Below, one piece after another: positions 45,201 through 57,025 of a stretch of DNA of 64,000 nucleotides (within the stretch, counting starts at the first letter, position 1; each line of letters opens with the position of its first letter). A program made the translations under genes and the position numbers. This DNA is from Strobilurus pachycystidiatus. Lineage: Eukaryota > Basidiomycota > Agaricomycetes > Agaricales > Physalacriaceae. Under the pieces are notes generated by a model. That model was not told where the DNA came from and made no database searches. It saw only the letters and a list, made by a program, of their open reading frames with translations. The stretch is from positions 868,001 to 932,000 of the forward strand of contig JAHLMK010000019.1 of the NCBI GenBank assembly GCA_019915135.1, written 5' to 3'.

Positions 45201-46043
45201 GGCATCTTCGATCCCGATTGTCTCAAGCTCGCGGACCTACACAGCAAAGCGGTCGATTATCCCAAGTCCGGGTTACCTGTACCCATCAACGATATTCCCA
45301 AGCGCCCAAAGTTATTACCCGACTGGCATGCGCCGGAGACTATGACCGTGTTGGATCCAGAGAAGTACTACTATAGCGACAAGGCGATCGGAAAGCTGTT
45401 TAGAGCTATCGATTTGCGGGCCACACAAACGATCTTGACGGCAGAAAGAAGTCATCTTGCTGTGGTCGACAACGAGACGACCGTCGTGGACCCCTTCGCT
45501 GACTCATACGCGCCTCCCCCCATTCGCGAGACTGATCCTCGTTCGATCGTCCAAGTGGTTTCCCGCCAGGTGGTCAAGCGTCTCAAAAACCGTCGCCTCG
45601 TGTCCGTTCTCCGGGACATCCGGGACATTTACCTTGCCTACCGTTACCGGTTGCAGAGTATCTGTGCCATCCATACCCTCTCCCGAAGTCGTCACGCAAT
45701 GCTTACGGAGGAGGAGGTGTTTGTTGGGACCATTGTCGCAAACACCTCCCAGCCGGCGAGACGTCTTGATCACATTTCTAAGATACGAGACGAGACGACT
45801 TTGTTGGTCGATGATGTGAGAGATTCATTGATGGGCAGCGCGGAGATTGCAGCGGATCAGCGTCTGTATCGTGCCTATTTTGCTTGGCGTAGGTCGTTGG
45901 AGGCAAGCAGTGAAACAGAAATCTTCGGATTACGAAGTTTCGGTTGGATTGCGTTGAGCGCCGTTTTTGAGGCCACGAAGGATTTTGATGCGGCGTGCGC
46001 GAAAGACTCGAAGGAGACAATCATGGTCAATGAAGGTACTTGA
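42228..46043 (+). CDS. RNA-dependent RNA polymerase (RNA silencing)
   Basis: Four exons (42228-44242, 44300-44586, 44637-44894, 44950-46043) give 1,217 aa in phase. Cellular RdRP family (PF05183), the polymerases that turn aberrant single-stranded RNA into dsRNA for Dicer. The catalytic signature YLGGGDLDGDEY (DxDGD, metal-binding aspartates) follows the last splice. Preceding family motifs include NYTDGVGTMSPDFAKKI, LQIRFLGSKGMLSVD, VMLLEGLGVPYHVFKHYQDE, RIPIPDAWNLVGVADVHEYL and GDVQIVHAIG. The N-terminal 100 residues (IFIPNIPKIASLSDVERAL, GRSRGMGILALPS) look like the RRM-like module of fungal RdRPs. The last exon holds the helical C-terminal domain. A strong GTCAGT donor at 44587 is needed to keep frame. 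The ATG at 42228 starts cleanly. A MITE occupies most of its upstream region. Confidence 0.95.
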
Positions 46044-46522
46044 CTGGAGGTGACTTTGACTTATAATAGCCCAGAACGGCTTTCTCAAGAACAGAACAGA
46101 AAGCATGCTTGGTTCAGCGTTTGATTTCTCTATCTCTTCAAGATTGGGTACAATCTTCTATTAAACATGCCCATACGTATGTGTATCACACCTTGCCTAT
46201 GTAGCAGTGTATGATACAGAACTACCTCACTTGTTCCGAGCAATCCAATCGTCACTTTCGGCTGTCTATTAGTGCTATATATGCTGGCACGAAACGTGTA
46301 ATCCACACCGCCTGCTTCTCTCTAATCACACTGGAACCTTGAGCATGATATGGTACAAGCGCTGTTCGAGTATATACAATCGACAAAACTCTACTCGGCA
46401 AGGTGGATCATAGATTTAGTTGCTCTGGGTACATACAGGATGTGATAGATGCTGTCTATTGTTGCTGGTCCGCCAGGCATGAGAGAGGCGGTACTGACAC
46501 GAACTGGACCAAGTACCTCTAT
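46044..46522. other. Convergent 3' spacer
   Basis: 479 bp between the stop codons of the RdRP (plus) and the kinase-like gene (minus). It should hold both polyadenylation regions; no gene seen. Confidence 0.5.
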
Positions 46523-47794
46523 TTAGGGACGTCCGTTGGGTGTACTGATGGGTGGCGAAGATGTATACCACGTCCATAGTGACTTATCGATCATGCACTC
46601 TGGTTGTGGAAATTGGGCGAAGGGCAGAGGCGGGGTTCGAGAGATGATGTACCGCAATCTCCGAAAGTAGTGTGATATGGATGCTTTGCCTGTAGGTGCT
46701 CGGAGCTGCTTTGGACTGAGGCTTGCACATAGATCTGCGAATCGACAAGAGACCTCGTGAATCGTAGGTCTCAGCGCAGGATTGGGATTCATCATATCCA
46801 AGACGAGGGGATCGAGGAACCTTAGATGTGCGTGATCTCCCTGATGCAAGCGTGAACGTCATGGTGCAATTTGGGCCACTATGACTCACGATGCTAAGTT
46901 GATTTCGAAGCAGGAAACCAAGCCGCCAGACATCGATGGGGAAAGGATTGTAGAGGATAGGCTCTGTGGTCCTGAGTTCAGGAAGGAGTGATTGTGACGG
47001 GGGCTTGATCGGTTTGGATAACAGGAAGGGTGGATCTTCGGCGGAGTGCCGCGAGGACATACCAAAATCGATGAGGATGTAACGTGGCCACTGGCGAGTG
47101 CGAGGGAGAAGAGGACGCCGGAAGGCTCTTTGTTCTTTGTCAGCAATACGTCTCGATGTCGGAGCTTCGACAGGTGTCGTTTGCAGGATGTTGACGACAC
47201 TTAGATCTCTACACATTATGAGAGGGATATGAGACAGTGTAACGTCGTGCACGACTCACCTATGTGCAACACGATGCTTGTGCATAAATTCAACTCCCTA
47301 CCATTGAGTTATTCACTGCTCGTTGCGCGAAGTGTCAAGTTACCTCAAAGATCTGCCGAAACGCCTCGACTAATTCTGCGACAGTGTCAAACCACGGATT
47401 GAATGGTGTGCGCAGCTTGGGCATCACAATGAATTGCGCATTTCCGTCGTGTGGAGATTGGAGGACATCCAAAATAGGAACACAGTGATTTTTCGAATCC
47501 ACAGATAAAGGCGAAGACGAGAGGAAAGTGGCGATATCCACCTCGTGCGGATTGTACTGCTTTTTCACCGATTTGATTACTACATCAGCTGAGTCCTTTA
47601 CGCGTATGGCGTTTAGAATCCTTGTGTCCTGCACGCCATATGAGAGAGCAGTGACAACGCTGAAGGTAACATACCGTGACAGGGAGTTTCTCGCGTAGTT
47701 TGCCATTACTATCAAAGCAATTCAGGAAGCTGTCTTGTAAGCGATACCCCGCCTGCTCAAACAACGACTTGTGCCCGTACCAGAACACGTTCAT
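46523..47794 (-). CDS. Protein kinase-like protein
   Basis: Five exons (47675-47794, 47344-47628, 47260-47297, 46890-47208, 46523-46840) give 359 aa with consistent phases. Kinase landmarks: VVIKSVKK (candidate ATP lysine), a 38-nt exon joined to the next giving FMHKHRVAHRDLSVVNIL (HRD...N catalytic loop), RYILIDFGMSS (DFG) and PIDVWRLGFLL (helix F Asp-Val-Trp). The end of the C-lobe is LDMMNPNPALRPTIHEV (RPT). The N-lobe is short: a glycine-rich loop cannot be seen, and the sequence before the lysine (DTRILNAIRVKDSADVVIK) resembles the DATRxxDGxxVxIK start of a group of basidiomycete kinase-like proteins. Catalytic residues are intact, so activity is possible, but the missing P-loop makes it uncertain. 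The substrate is unknown. It shares a 243-bp divergent spacer with the gene at 48038. Confidence 0.78.
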
Positions 47795-48037
47795 GGTGGT
47801 TCACTCGATAGGTGTGTACTGCACGTGCATGTTCTACCAGATCACAATTCATCATTCAAACTCAGTCGCGAGTCAATCAGACTGTGTGGCTGATCCTTGA
47901 GGCAATTTACGTCGCACACTGGCTATTGGTAGCTCAGGCATGTTGGCCTCGCCCCTTCTGAAATGGGATAAAGCGCGTCTACTAGGCAATGATGCCACCA
48001 CAGTCCCTCGACGTAGCTCCAGAATCTCACGGTCTCG

Positions 48038-49442
48038 ATGAATACTTCGCTTACACCTCCGCTGCCGCCGCCGACACGTCGACCACATCTTTCGCCCCGG
48101 AAGAATCTCAAAGCCGCCCATGACAACGTGAAAGATTCGATTGGCGAGAGAAAAGCAAATCCCTTAGATGCCACATGCGAGCGTCCGCTTGCGGAAGAAG
48201 TTCAGGATGGTCTAATTGAGTTCGTCAACCCTTGGGACCCTTGCCAGCCATTTGTATCTGACTTACGACGTTGCAACAGGGCGATCCGCAAGTCTAGGGA
48301 GGCTCAGGCAGCTTTGGACGCCACACGGTTCCCAATGGTGTCCGTCAAAGCACACAAGGCTACGCGCGAGTTTCTCAAACAAAGTCACAAGCTTGTCTTG
48401 GACACTCAGGTATATACTATGTCAAGGTCTCGATAGCATCTGCTCGTCTGACCCTCCTGTACCTAGCTGGCAAGCTCGAGCCGGGAGCGTCTTTTCCTCA
48501 ACCCCCCAGCAAGCCATGGTACGCTCACTTTCTCGCAGTCGGATACGCGTGGATTTGTTAAAGTACTTATGAACCTAAACAGATGTTACATTCCAGAAGT
48601 GAGTGTTCTTCTGACTAGGCGTCAACTCAACTGACTCACAAGCTACGGCGGCTCAGATTATCGACGAGGTGCTCACGTTCTCTTTGCTCGGGTATTTCTG
48701 AACACATAGCTCAAACATTCCAGGGTCAAAGGTCTTTCGAATGTGAGTATTCATATCGGATCCTGTACACATGTTGAGTGTCGGACGCAGGAGAAGGAAG
48801 CAATACAGCTCGGATACTACGCACCATCTACTCAGGATAGTGACTCGTAAGTATTGGCCTTATATTATCGTTCGCAAGTATATCATGAATCTGACTGCAT
48901 TTTGAAAGCTCCATCGCTCTAGATTCGCGTGATTTGTTGAGTCGTTCTATTTGTCGGGTATAAAACTTGCTCACCTCATCAGTACCTTGACGCCGTTTAT
49001 CGTCTCACAGGACGAAATGCGACCTCCAAACCTACCTAAAGGTGGAGGTAGGCTCGTCGTCCGAAATCCGTCCGAGCCGGCGTCTAGGCAGCTTTCGACT
49101 CTCTACGACGAACAAGAGATGGATCCACCTCCAGCGTATGTCGCTGAGGTCAATAAACGTCTCAGCATGTCTTCGAGCTCTGGAGGTACTGGTTACCAGA
49201 CGGCCAGGGCGAGCATGGCATCAGAGACTCCCCCAGACAGTCCTGTGGCGGAGACTGACGCCGAGTCATCTTCAACGTATGTCTTCCCAGCCATTGTATG
49301 ATAAGAACTTATCTATGTGTCGTGACAGGGATGCAACATTCCATTCAGCGACCTCGATGACGAACAACAGAGAGTCGCAGTCTCGGTCAAAGACGCTCAG
49401 CGAAGCTCGGGCGAGCAAGGGCAAACAACCATGCTACGACTG
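48038..49442 (+). CDS. Multi-exon protein of unknown function
   Basis: Exon 1 (48038-48409, 124 codons) is clear and phase 0, ending KQSHKLVLDTQ at a GT donor. Exon 2 is probably 48467-48518 (LASSSRERLFLNPPASH). Several small exons follow; one is probably near 48792-48847 (EKEAIQLGYYAPSTQDSDS). Then comes a larger one from about 49013 (DEMRPPNLPKGGGRLVVRNP) with a Ser/Pro/Thr-rich stretch, and a last exon ending SKGKQPCYD at 49442. The borders between 48519 and 49012 are tentative. The N-terminal 60 residues are Pro/basic, and the C-terminal 120 look disordered, with an LSTLYDEQEMDPPPAYVAEV segment including a PPxY motif (PPAY) that could bind WW domains. I do not recognise the family. Canonical splice signals and a uniform frame support a real gene. 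Confidence 0.55.
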
Positions 49443-49825
49443 ACAGCCTATTCGCCGCCTCTGTACATTTTCATCCATGATCATGACCTGTTACCCCAGA
49501 TGCCTGTACTGTATATACTTACCTTTCAAGACTCGCGTGTCCTGAACATAGACTTCGTTTGAAATAGGCTGAGCGAGGCCCGGGAAACCTCCCAAGCAGC
49601 CATGCTGGACCCATGCCTCCGCATCAGTCGCGAGATCATCGATATCAGGATGTTGCCCACTTCGTTCGCAATGAACAAGCAAGCAATCACCAACACATAT
49701 AACTCGGGTGCCACACATGGCGAATCTTCCCGATGATACTTGTCCTCACGGCCTCTCTCCAGCCTACTTAAATTACAACTAAGTTACGAGCAAGACTATT
49801 AATATATCTATTCCGCCACAAAGTA
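49443..49825. other. Convergent 3' spacer
   Basis: 383 bp between the stops of the gene at 48038 (plus) and the Lhs1-like gene (minus). A minus-strand frame inside it (49491-49718) shows nothing recognisable. Confidence 0.5.
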
Positions 49826-52686
49826 TCACAGCTCATCGCGTATATCCTCTGATATCGGCACCTGCCCCTCGTCCACCGGCGGCGGGGGCAGTGTCGGCTC
49901 CTCAGCCGCCGCCTCCTCCGTCGCGCTCGGTGTGGGCGTACTACTCGTCGTCGCCGTCGTAGTAGTCTTCTTCGCCTTGGGCTTGGGCACCTTCCTCTTC
50001 CACAGCTTCTGCAGATGCGTCTCCAGCACCTTCGCGCGCGCCTTCATCTCCGTCGTCTCAATGACCGGGTCCTCGTTCATCTTCACCCCCTTCTGTTTCT
50101 CCACGTACGTGTTCAGCCAGCTCTCGTGCTCCTTCAGCGTCTTCTCCAGCGCGTCCAGCTCCTCCTTTGTCCACTTGCTCGGCAGGTCCGCCTCGAGCTC
50201 CGCGGTCAGATTCTGCCGCGCCTCCGTGAGGAAGAGACGCGTGCTCCAATTCCACATCTGGCTGTTGTTCAGTGCAGAGGGGAAGGCCTCGTGCTCTTGG
50301 TATCGGTGGACGATAGGTCGTTCGAGACTCCTGCGAAAGAAAAAGCAAAGTCAGGATTACGGATGGTTAGAGCAATGACACTATGACTTACTCCAATGCG
50401 ATACGCTTGTCCAATAACTGGGATGTCTCCGCGATGTCACCCTTGTCGTGCAGCCACGACAGCGTCTCCTCCATCCTCTGCTGAATAGCCTCTCGTTCCC
50501 TCGACTGAGAGCAGACCTTGAAAGGTGTCGACGTGTTCTCCTCGTCGAGCAGGTCCCGCAGCTTGTAAAGATATCCCTCTAAAGTGTTTCTAGCTTCCTC
50601 CTTCTTGCTCTTCGCATTCTCTTCCACGTCAATGGCTCGTAACCTATGGGACGTGTCAGCATATATCCATCAAGAAAGTGGATTTATGCCCACCTGCTTC
50701 GTGACGTCCTTTTCTCCTCCACGGTCATGGGGGGTATAGATGTAAAGTAGGATGTAATGTTCAAGTGGATGGTATTGGGAATCGGGGCTTTCTCCTCCTT
50801 GACTTCGCTCGAGGCGTCCGGTGCAGGTGCCGAGGATGTCTCGGCAGCACCTTCTTCAGTCTTCTCTTCGCCCTCAGACGACGAGGATGAACCACCACCG
50901 AAGAAACCCTTGAGCTTGCCAGCGATAGACTCGTCCTTGATTTCGCCGAAGGCAATCGCATCAGTGACAGACACAAAACCTGATTCTGAGAGCATGAGGG
51001 TCGCTTTCACAACGGGATCGATAGCGCCGCGCTCTGTCAGGTTGCCGATGGCCTCTGAGACGCCTTCCACTTCAACCTCTAATATTCTGGTCGGGAACCC
51101 TCTGTGAGATATGATGAGCCTTGCAAGGGAGCGCTACGAGGTAAGGCGACACTCACGGAGCGGCCTCCTTCTTATAGTCTATGTGAATGCGGAAGTCCTC
51201 CTTGCGCTTCAAAGTGAGCGTCTTCTTCGTGGCGACCTTCGAGCCAGATGGGAAGATCAGGGTTGAGATACTCCGAGGCTTCGAGTTGGGTGTAGTGGCG
51301 GCGGCAAAGTAGGAGGCCTGAACGTCGTGAATGGATATATCGGAGACCTTGATGTTCTTCGTCTTGAACTGTCTGCTGAGACTGGCTCCGTGGAGACCAG
51401 CTCCCAACACGGCCGCCTCGTCGGCATTGACGTTCAATGCAATCTTGTCGTCGCCAACTGCGGCTCTGACAGCGGCTTGGATCATGGGTGTTCTCGTACT
51501 TCCGCCGGTGAAAATCACGGAGGTTATTTGGTCCTACTCTTAGTAAGAATCTTACATCAATGGGACTCTGGTAGAGGACCCACCAAGTTGAGACCTGCAT
51601 TAATCAAAGCATCGTGGATGGGTGATACATATCTGTCCTTCAAGTCGTCACAGGCAGCCTCAAACTGGGCACGGGTAACTTTGGTCTTGAAGTCGATGTC
51701 CCAAGCGAGACTTTCCACATTCGAGACGGCTTCGTTGTTGGCGCTCAAGATGGCTTTGACGCGTCCGGCCTCCTTCCACAGCTTGGCCATGGCACGCTTG
51801 TCCTGGCGGATGTCCTTTTTGTGCTTGGAAATGAAGACATCAGCGAGAAGTTCGCGTAGTCTGCGGTCGAGCTCTGTTCCGCCGAGGCTGCGGTCATAGC
51901 CGACGCCCCGGACGGCGATGCTGGTGGATGGGGTCGCGTCGGAGGAGAACGAGACGACGGTTGCGCGAATGGACGATGCGCCGGCGTCGTAGATGATGTG
52001 GTGCTCCTCGTCGGCAAACGTACGGGTCATGGCGTAGTTGACCGCGACGGCGGTGCCGTCGTTGATGAGTGCGAGCGTGCGGAGGCCGGATATTTCAATC
52101 GCGTCCGCCACGGCGTCGCGCTCGAATTGGGTGTAGTAGGGCGGCACGGTGACAATGACATCCTGCACCTTTTCGCCCGCCAGCGTCTCCGCGAGACCCT
52201 TGACGTAGGCGAATTCCATGGCAATGAGCTCCTCGACACTCCATTCCGTTCCGTCGCTTTGTCGGAGGGCTGCCGTTTGGCGGGAGGTCTCGACGACGTC
52301 GGCCGTTGATATCCGCCTGAAGTAGGACACCGCGTCTGACTGGAACGGTGCGGCCTGGAGCAGTTTGACGGACGAGAATGAATCGGACGGGAATCTCGAC
52401 GCCTGGCAACATAATATTAGTCTGAATTTTGATGCACCGTTCTGGGCGTCGTGCGCACCAAGTTGAAGGCATCCGTGCCAAAGAGACGGTCGTCCTTTTT
52501 CCAGCCGACGGATGACTGGATTTTGCGTTTCGAGTCTTTGTTCAGCAGGACGTCGAAGGGAACGCCTGGCTTCATCAGCGAAGCCTTGATCCAGTCTGTG
52601 CCATAGTCGATGGCGAGCACGGCGCCGAGGGTCGACGGCAGGAATGCCGCGAAAAATGAGAGGAAAAGCAGAGTCAATGTCCGCAT
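49826..52686 (-). CDS. LHS1: ER Hsp70-related chaperone, Lhs1/HYOU1 (Grp170) type
   Basis: About six exons, roughly 860 aa. ATG 52686 starts a signal peptide (MRTLTLLFLSFFAAFLPSTL) and the Hsp70 ATPase follows at once: VLAIDYGTDWIKASLM (phosphate 1), VQDVIVTVPPYYTQFERDAV, LINDGTAVAVNYAM, IIYDAGASSIRATVVSF (phosphate 2; DAGAS as in Grp170 rather than DLGGG) and TSVIFTGGSTRTPMIQ (adenosine motif). After the beta-sandwich come a Ser/Glu-rich acidic loop (GGGSSSSSEGEEKTEEG) and a long helical region, then a Lys/Thr/Pro-rich tail. The last four residues are RDEL, an ER-retrieval signal. Lhs1/HYOU1 is the nucleotide exchange factor of BiP and a holdase in the ER lumen, induced by the unfolded protein response. 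The frame extends upstream only through non-ATG codons. Introns lie near 52403-52455, 51530-51590, 51110-51160, 50640-50690 and 50340-50390. Confidence 0.92.
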
Positions 52687-52894
52687 TTCGAGGGAGAAGG
52701 ACGAGGAGCACAACAGAGCATTGACGTGCTCAACCGAGATCGGAAATTTGGACACGTCGAGCTACACGTGGCCTGCAGCGAATGACGTGTGACAGTCGCG
52801 TCCTCAATGATGAGAGGCGAGAAAGGTCCAGATATCTTATTATAAGTATAAGCATAGCTTGTATATATTTGTCGTAGATAGGTAGATGACTATA

Positions 52895-54733
52895 CTAAGG
52901 ATACCACACAGGGAGACCGTGAGCTTCTTTGATAACATCTGCAGCCCTCTCCGCAACAATATATACCATCGCCTGAGGATGCCCAGCAGGAATGATAGGC
53001 TGCCCACACGTATCAGTTCCCATTCATTCCCGACAACGTAAGAGAACAGACTCACGAACACCGAAGCATCAACAATTCTCACACCAGCAGCGTTCTTCAG
53101 CAACAATTGGCCATTAGCGACACCCTCGCCTTCTTTGGTGCTCAGTCTGGCAGTGCAGAACGGGTGCTTGATAGTCGTCGCCCAGAGAGACATGTACTCG
53201 CGGATCCCCTCCGGCGTCGTCGCATTCACCGAGTCAGTATATGGTCCGGTGATAAGATTCTTCCATGCATCGGCGGCGGCGAAACGCTGCGCAGACTTGA
53301 CACTCTCTATCATGACACGGACGTCGTATTCGGTGCTGAGCATATTGGGATCAATAATCGGGTGCTCGAATGGATCCGTCGAGGCGAGGGTGACTTCGCC
53401 ACCTAGTTCGGGATGCTTAGCGTGAGCCCAAAGGAGACAGTACAATCTTACGAGAGGTGGGAGTTACAACAACGTTGATCATGGAGAAGTAAGACCCGGA
53501 AGTAGGTTCTTGTTGAGACGTTGTGAAGAAGCCGTTCTAAAGTCTGTTCAATCCCCGGCAATGCTGAAAGCCCATGAGACTAGATCACGTACGGCGAAAG
53601 CATGCTCGTAATGCGGAGCCCCTGGTCCAGAGGTGGGATCTTCAAACTCATCAAAGATCTCCGAGTCCTCAGGAAGACGGAAAAATCCCCTACGACATCC
53701 CGCGGTTAGCAGTGCAACAACCAGTCCACGGTAAGCATACATATGATTCGAAACCCCATTAGCTGCCAACGGCCCACTCTTGTTCTGATTATACTCGTCC
53801 ATCGCCGCATCGAACGCCGCGCCTCCACGCATAATGGGGTCCAGTGTATTGTTCAAGTTGATCCCCCACTGGATGGGCAGAAGGGGATGATCCACGAGGT
53901 TCTTGCCCACTTCTGGCGAGTTCACTGTAGAGTTGATACCAAGCGTCGCGAGTTCGTCTACTGGCCCGATACCCGAAAGCAATAGGATTTGGGGTGTACC
54001 AATCGCCCCAGCGGAGAGGATGATTTCCTTCTTCGCTCTGACCGTGTATCGAGGAGCTGGGAAAGGAAGGTTGATGGATTGGAAGGAGGGAGGGAAAGCA
54101 GACATACCAGAGGGGTTGCTTGCGAATTCGACTTGGGTGAAGTGGGGAAGACCTTCGGATTGGCCCGTCTGGATGAGACGCGTAACTTGAGTGTTATACA
54201 GCAGGTCGATGTTGGAATGTTTCTCAAGAGCAGGCCAGAGGTAAGCCGTCGCCGAGCTGCTTCGATACGGTCCACCAATGGTGCCTTCATCGATCGGTCA
54301 GCTAGCCAGTAGTCAAGCCACGATGTTACTCACTATGCATCCAGGAAATGCCCAACATGTTACCAGAATTATAATCCGGGTTGTAAGGGAACTCATCGCT
54401 CAATTCCTGAGTGATGTTCATCACAATTTGATCAATACCGCCCGGCCATCCGTAAACGCTAGTGAGCAGAGGGCCATCCGTTCCATGTATCTCGGGGATG
54501 TATTGGTTGCTGTCATCGTGCCCCTTTCGACGTCCCATCAGTCAAACCAGTGCATCAAACAAGACGGAAAGACGTCTCACATCGTTCGGGGGGACATGGC
54601 GTTCGTTCTAGAAACGTTCAAGAATGGTTTACAGCTTGCGCGGGGAGAGACGAACCTTGAGCGCATACGGGAACAGGTTATCCCAATTCCACCCATCGTC
54701 GCCAGCCAAGTCAATGATTGCAGTCAAAAACAT
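52895..54733 (-). pseudogene. GMC oxidoreductase lacking the FAD-binding N-terminus
   Basis: Aryl-alcohol-oxidase-like GMC flavoprotein. Readable exons cover DDGWNWDNLFPYALK, NERHVPPND, GHDDSNQYIPEIHGTDGPLL, STIGGPYRSSSATAYLWPAL, RAKKEIILSAGAIGTPQILL (GMC signature 2 with SAGAIGTPQIL), VGKNLVDHPLLPI, SMINVVVTPTSR-GEVTLAS, KHPFCT (first catalytic His) and VDASVF-PIIPAGHPQAMVYIVAE (second His), ending GLPVWYP. All these junctions splice cleanly. What is missing is the first 80-100 residues: no Rossmann GxGxxG and no GKxLGGSS block can be found upstream of 54800, only KIRGRKAVYIANKP after an acceptor-like TAG. The first usable ATG (54733) starts after the cofactor-binding part. Without it FAD cannot bind normally, so I call it truncated; a distant 5' exon is the alternative. 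Confidence 0.7.
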
Positions 54734-55014
54734 TGGTTTATTGGCTATGTACACGGCTTTGCGGCCACGAATTTTCTACGGATCCTTAAGCGAGAGACAA
54801 GTCTACTGATTGCACAGGCACGGCTCGCTTGAAGTCGTTTTGAGCTCAAAAAACAAATTTTCATAGTGCATCCGCTAAGGCCACTGGGCTTCTCGGCCGA
54901 GATTCAAACCGAAATAACTACGTTATCTACACAAGCTACTGATGAGTACCGCATCCAAGTTCACGCCGCCAAGAGTCGCGTTCGGGTGCTGTCGGCAGGA
55001 CACCAGGCTAAATA

Positions 55015-55445
55015 TCAACTGTGACACGGGGAGGGTGCAACCAGCCGCAGCAAACGACGTGCTCTCGCGAACGAGTTCCCGATCCCCCGATTTATGTCAC
55101 AGTCCCCGTCTTGGGCAGTGCATCCACCGTGATATTTGCCCCAGCACACACGAACGTCTGAACTGTTAGACGGATTCATACTCGAGCAATCAATCACGCA
55201 CCTGGGTTCACCGTTCACAGCACTCAAGCACGCGATACGGGAACCAAATCCGGGACAGTGACAGAGTTTGCACGCAGAGACATTGGCGAGAAGTAACAGC
55301 ACCTATAAGACCCGCATCAGAAAGGCAATCGCCGCAACAAGATCAAAACAGACTTACCACAAACGGCCATCCCATACGAGGAACTCACCTCCATCAGCAA
55401 TGGCGCACCCTTGACGAGCATTACGACAGCGTAGAAGACAAGCAT
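55015..55445 (-). CDS. Small cysteine-rich, possibly secreted protein
   Basis: Two exons (55389-55445 and 55015-55302, intron 86 nt, phase 0) give 114 aa. The start MLVFYAVVMLVKGAPLLMEV joined to LLLLANVSA is hydrophobic enough for a signal peptide or anchor, with ANVSA-C a possible cleavage site. The rest has ten cysteines (CKLCHC, C, C..C, C, C, C, C). A further 39-nt in-frame segment beginning GTGCGTGATTG and ending ACAG could be an additional intron and would remove two of them. No family is recognised. Agaricomycetes have many such small secreted proteins, but the case here rests on the frame and splice signals only. Confidence 0.45.
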
Positions 55446-56374
55446 TACGACGGCATGTGAGTAGCAGAACAGCGGGGCAGCGAGACGGCATTATGACGGG
55501 AAGAAAACATTGAACCGGGATCTCAACTCATTCCCCAGCACCTTATATATGTTCTGAACAGCCAATGGGGTCTTTTCGCCTCATTATCCCGCTTCCCTAT
55601 GCCCGGATGACACAGCGCCCGCAGTACTAACGTGTTTCAGGTCAAACAAACATGTCACAAACTCTTGGCATCGAATTACGCCACACCCACTTCTGCTCTC
55701 TTTGACTGCTCCATTGCACACCCTGATAGCGCTCGACTAGACCTCTCTAACCATGTACAAAATATCCCTCAATTCTCGCAATTTACACTCAAATTTCAGC
55801 AAACTTGCCAAGTTCATATCATTGACCTTGATGCAACATCTCCGGTCGCGTACCTTGCTATTTTGGGCTCACAGGTGAATTCACCTCTGTGCTCAAATGG
55901 CAAGGTTCCTTTATACACGTCATGGGTATTGATCAACACAGAATATCAGTCGGTGTTCAGTCCGTGTAGTGAAAAGCTTGGAAACATTGAGTTGAGTGCA
56001 CAGTCTGAGCTGAAAGTGTCGGGCAGGGTTTGGTCTCGCTTAATTATTGGGGCTCGCCTCTTCAAACACTCAGGATCACGCCGGTAGAGTTTGTTGGGTA
56101 GTTACGCAGCGGGTATGATGTCCCTAGTATTATGTTTTGGTCCCCGCCATCACTGTGCCCATCCCTACATCGACAGCGAGCTACCACAAATGGTGAGGGC
56201 ATGAAAGGTAAACACACCTTTGATTTCGAGCCGTTCAGCAGCTGACTTTCCATACAGTCAACGTGGAACACACCGAGAAACTTTGTACCGTACGCCACAT
56301 ACAAAGTTGATCCTCTACCCAAAATCCAAAATCCAAACTCGCGAGGCCCTCGGACAGTTGGCTCATTACTCGCC
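55446..56374. other. Intergenic, no gene supported
   Basis: About 0.9 kb. A plus-strand frame at 55632-56087 is open for 151 codons but has no start ATG and no recognisable motif. Nothing is assigned. Confidence 0.45.
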
Positions 56375-56600
56375 TTGCCGGCGGGCAAAAAGCTCTGGAA
56401 AAAGTCAGTTCTTAGCACGACGTTTTCGACTCCAATTTGACCCTCACTTCGAGTCAGTTTCCGCAACTTTGAGCTCGTTTTGGAACTCTTCAAAAATTGG
56501 TCAGGGTTGGGCTGTTATGGTGCGCATTCGACGCGTATCACCGGTGCGGTCTCGATGCAGTAGGCGGGACGGACGTCCGAGCACGGGGAAGGGAGAACGA
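56375..56600. repeat. Diverged direct repeat, copy 1
   Basis: This stretch matches 56803-57025 in the same order. Shared blocks include GCCGGCGGGCAAA (56380s and 56805-56820), a TTCGAC/GTCCAATTTGACCCTCACTT-like segment, a CGAG-TCGATTTGG-like segment and TTATGGTGCGCATT(C/T)GACGCG (near 56516 and 56948). They are separated by substitutions and small indels. It is clearly a duplicated or dispersed repeat; the family is unknown. Confidence 0.6.
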
Positions 56601-56802
56601 ATGGTGAGCGCGGTCATTTCCCATGAACTTTCTGGATTTCCTGACGTGATGAGTCAATTTCAAAGTCATACCTCAAAGGAAAGACTTACAGAAGGGATAG
56701 CACCATGGTCGGCGGCTTCGCCGCTTCCGCCTCGTCCGCCATAACTTATAAACGGAATGAGCTGAACCACCGGTAAGCTTCCGGACCCTGAGCGCGTACC
56801 TT

Positions 56803-57025
56803 GCCTCGCCGGCGGGCAAAGAATCCTGTGTGATAGTTAGTTTTTTTGGCTTCATTTCGACGTCCAGTTTGACGCTCACTTTCAAACAAGCTCTGCAATT
56901 TCGAGGTCGATTTGGTGCCCTCAGAGAAACAGTCAGGGTCGCACCATTATGGTGCGCATTTGACGCGCAACGGCGGTGCCGTCATGATGCGCTTATTGAG
57001 GCGGGCGTACGGGGACGGGGACAGG
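56803..57025. repeat. Diverged direct repeat, copy 2
   Basis: Second copy of the unit at 56375-56600, offset by about 430 bp, with the same block order. Between the two lies unrelated GC-rich sequence. Confidence 0.6.
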
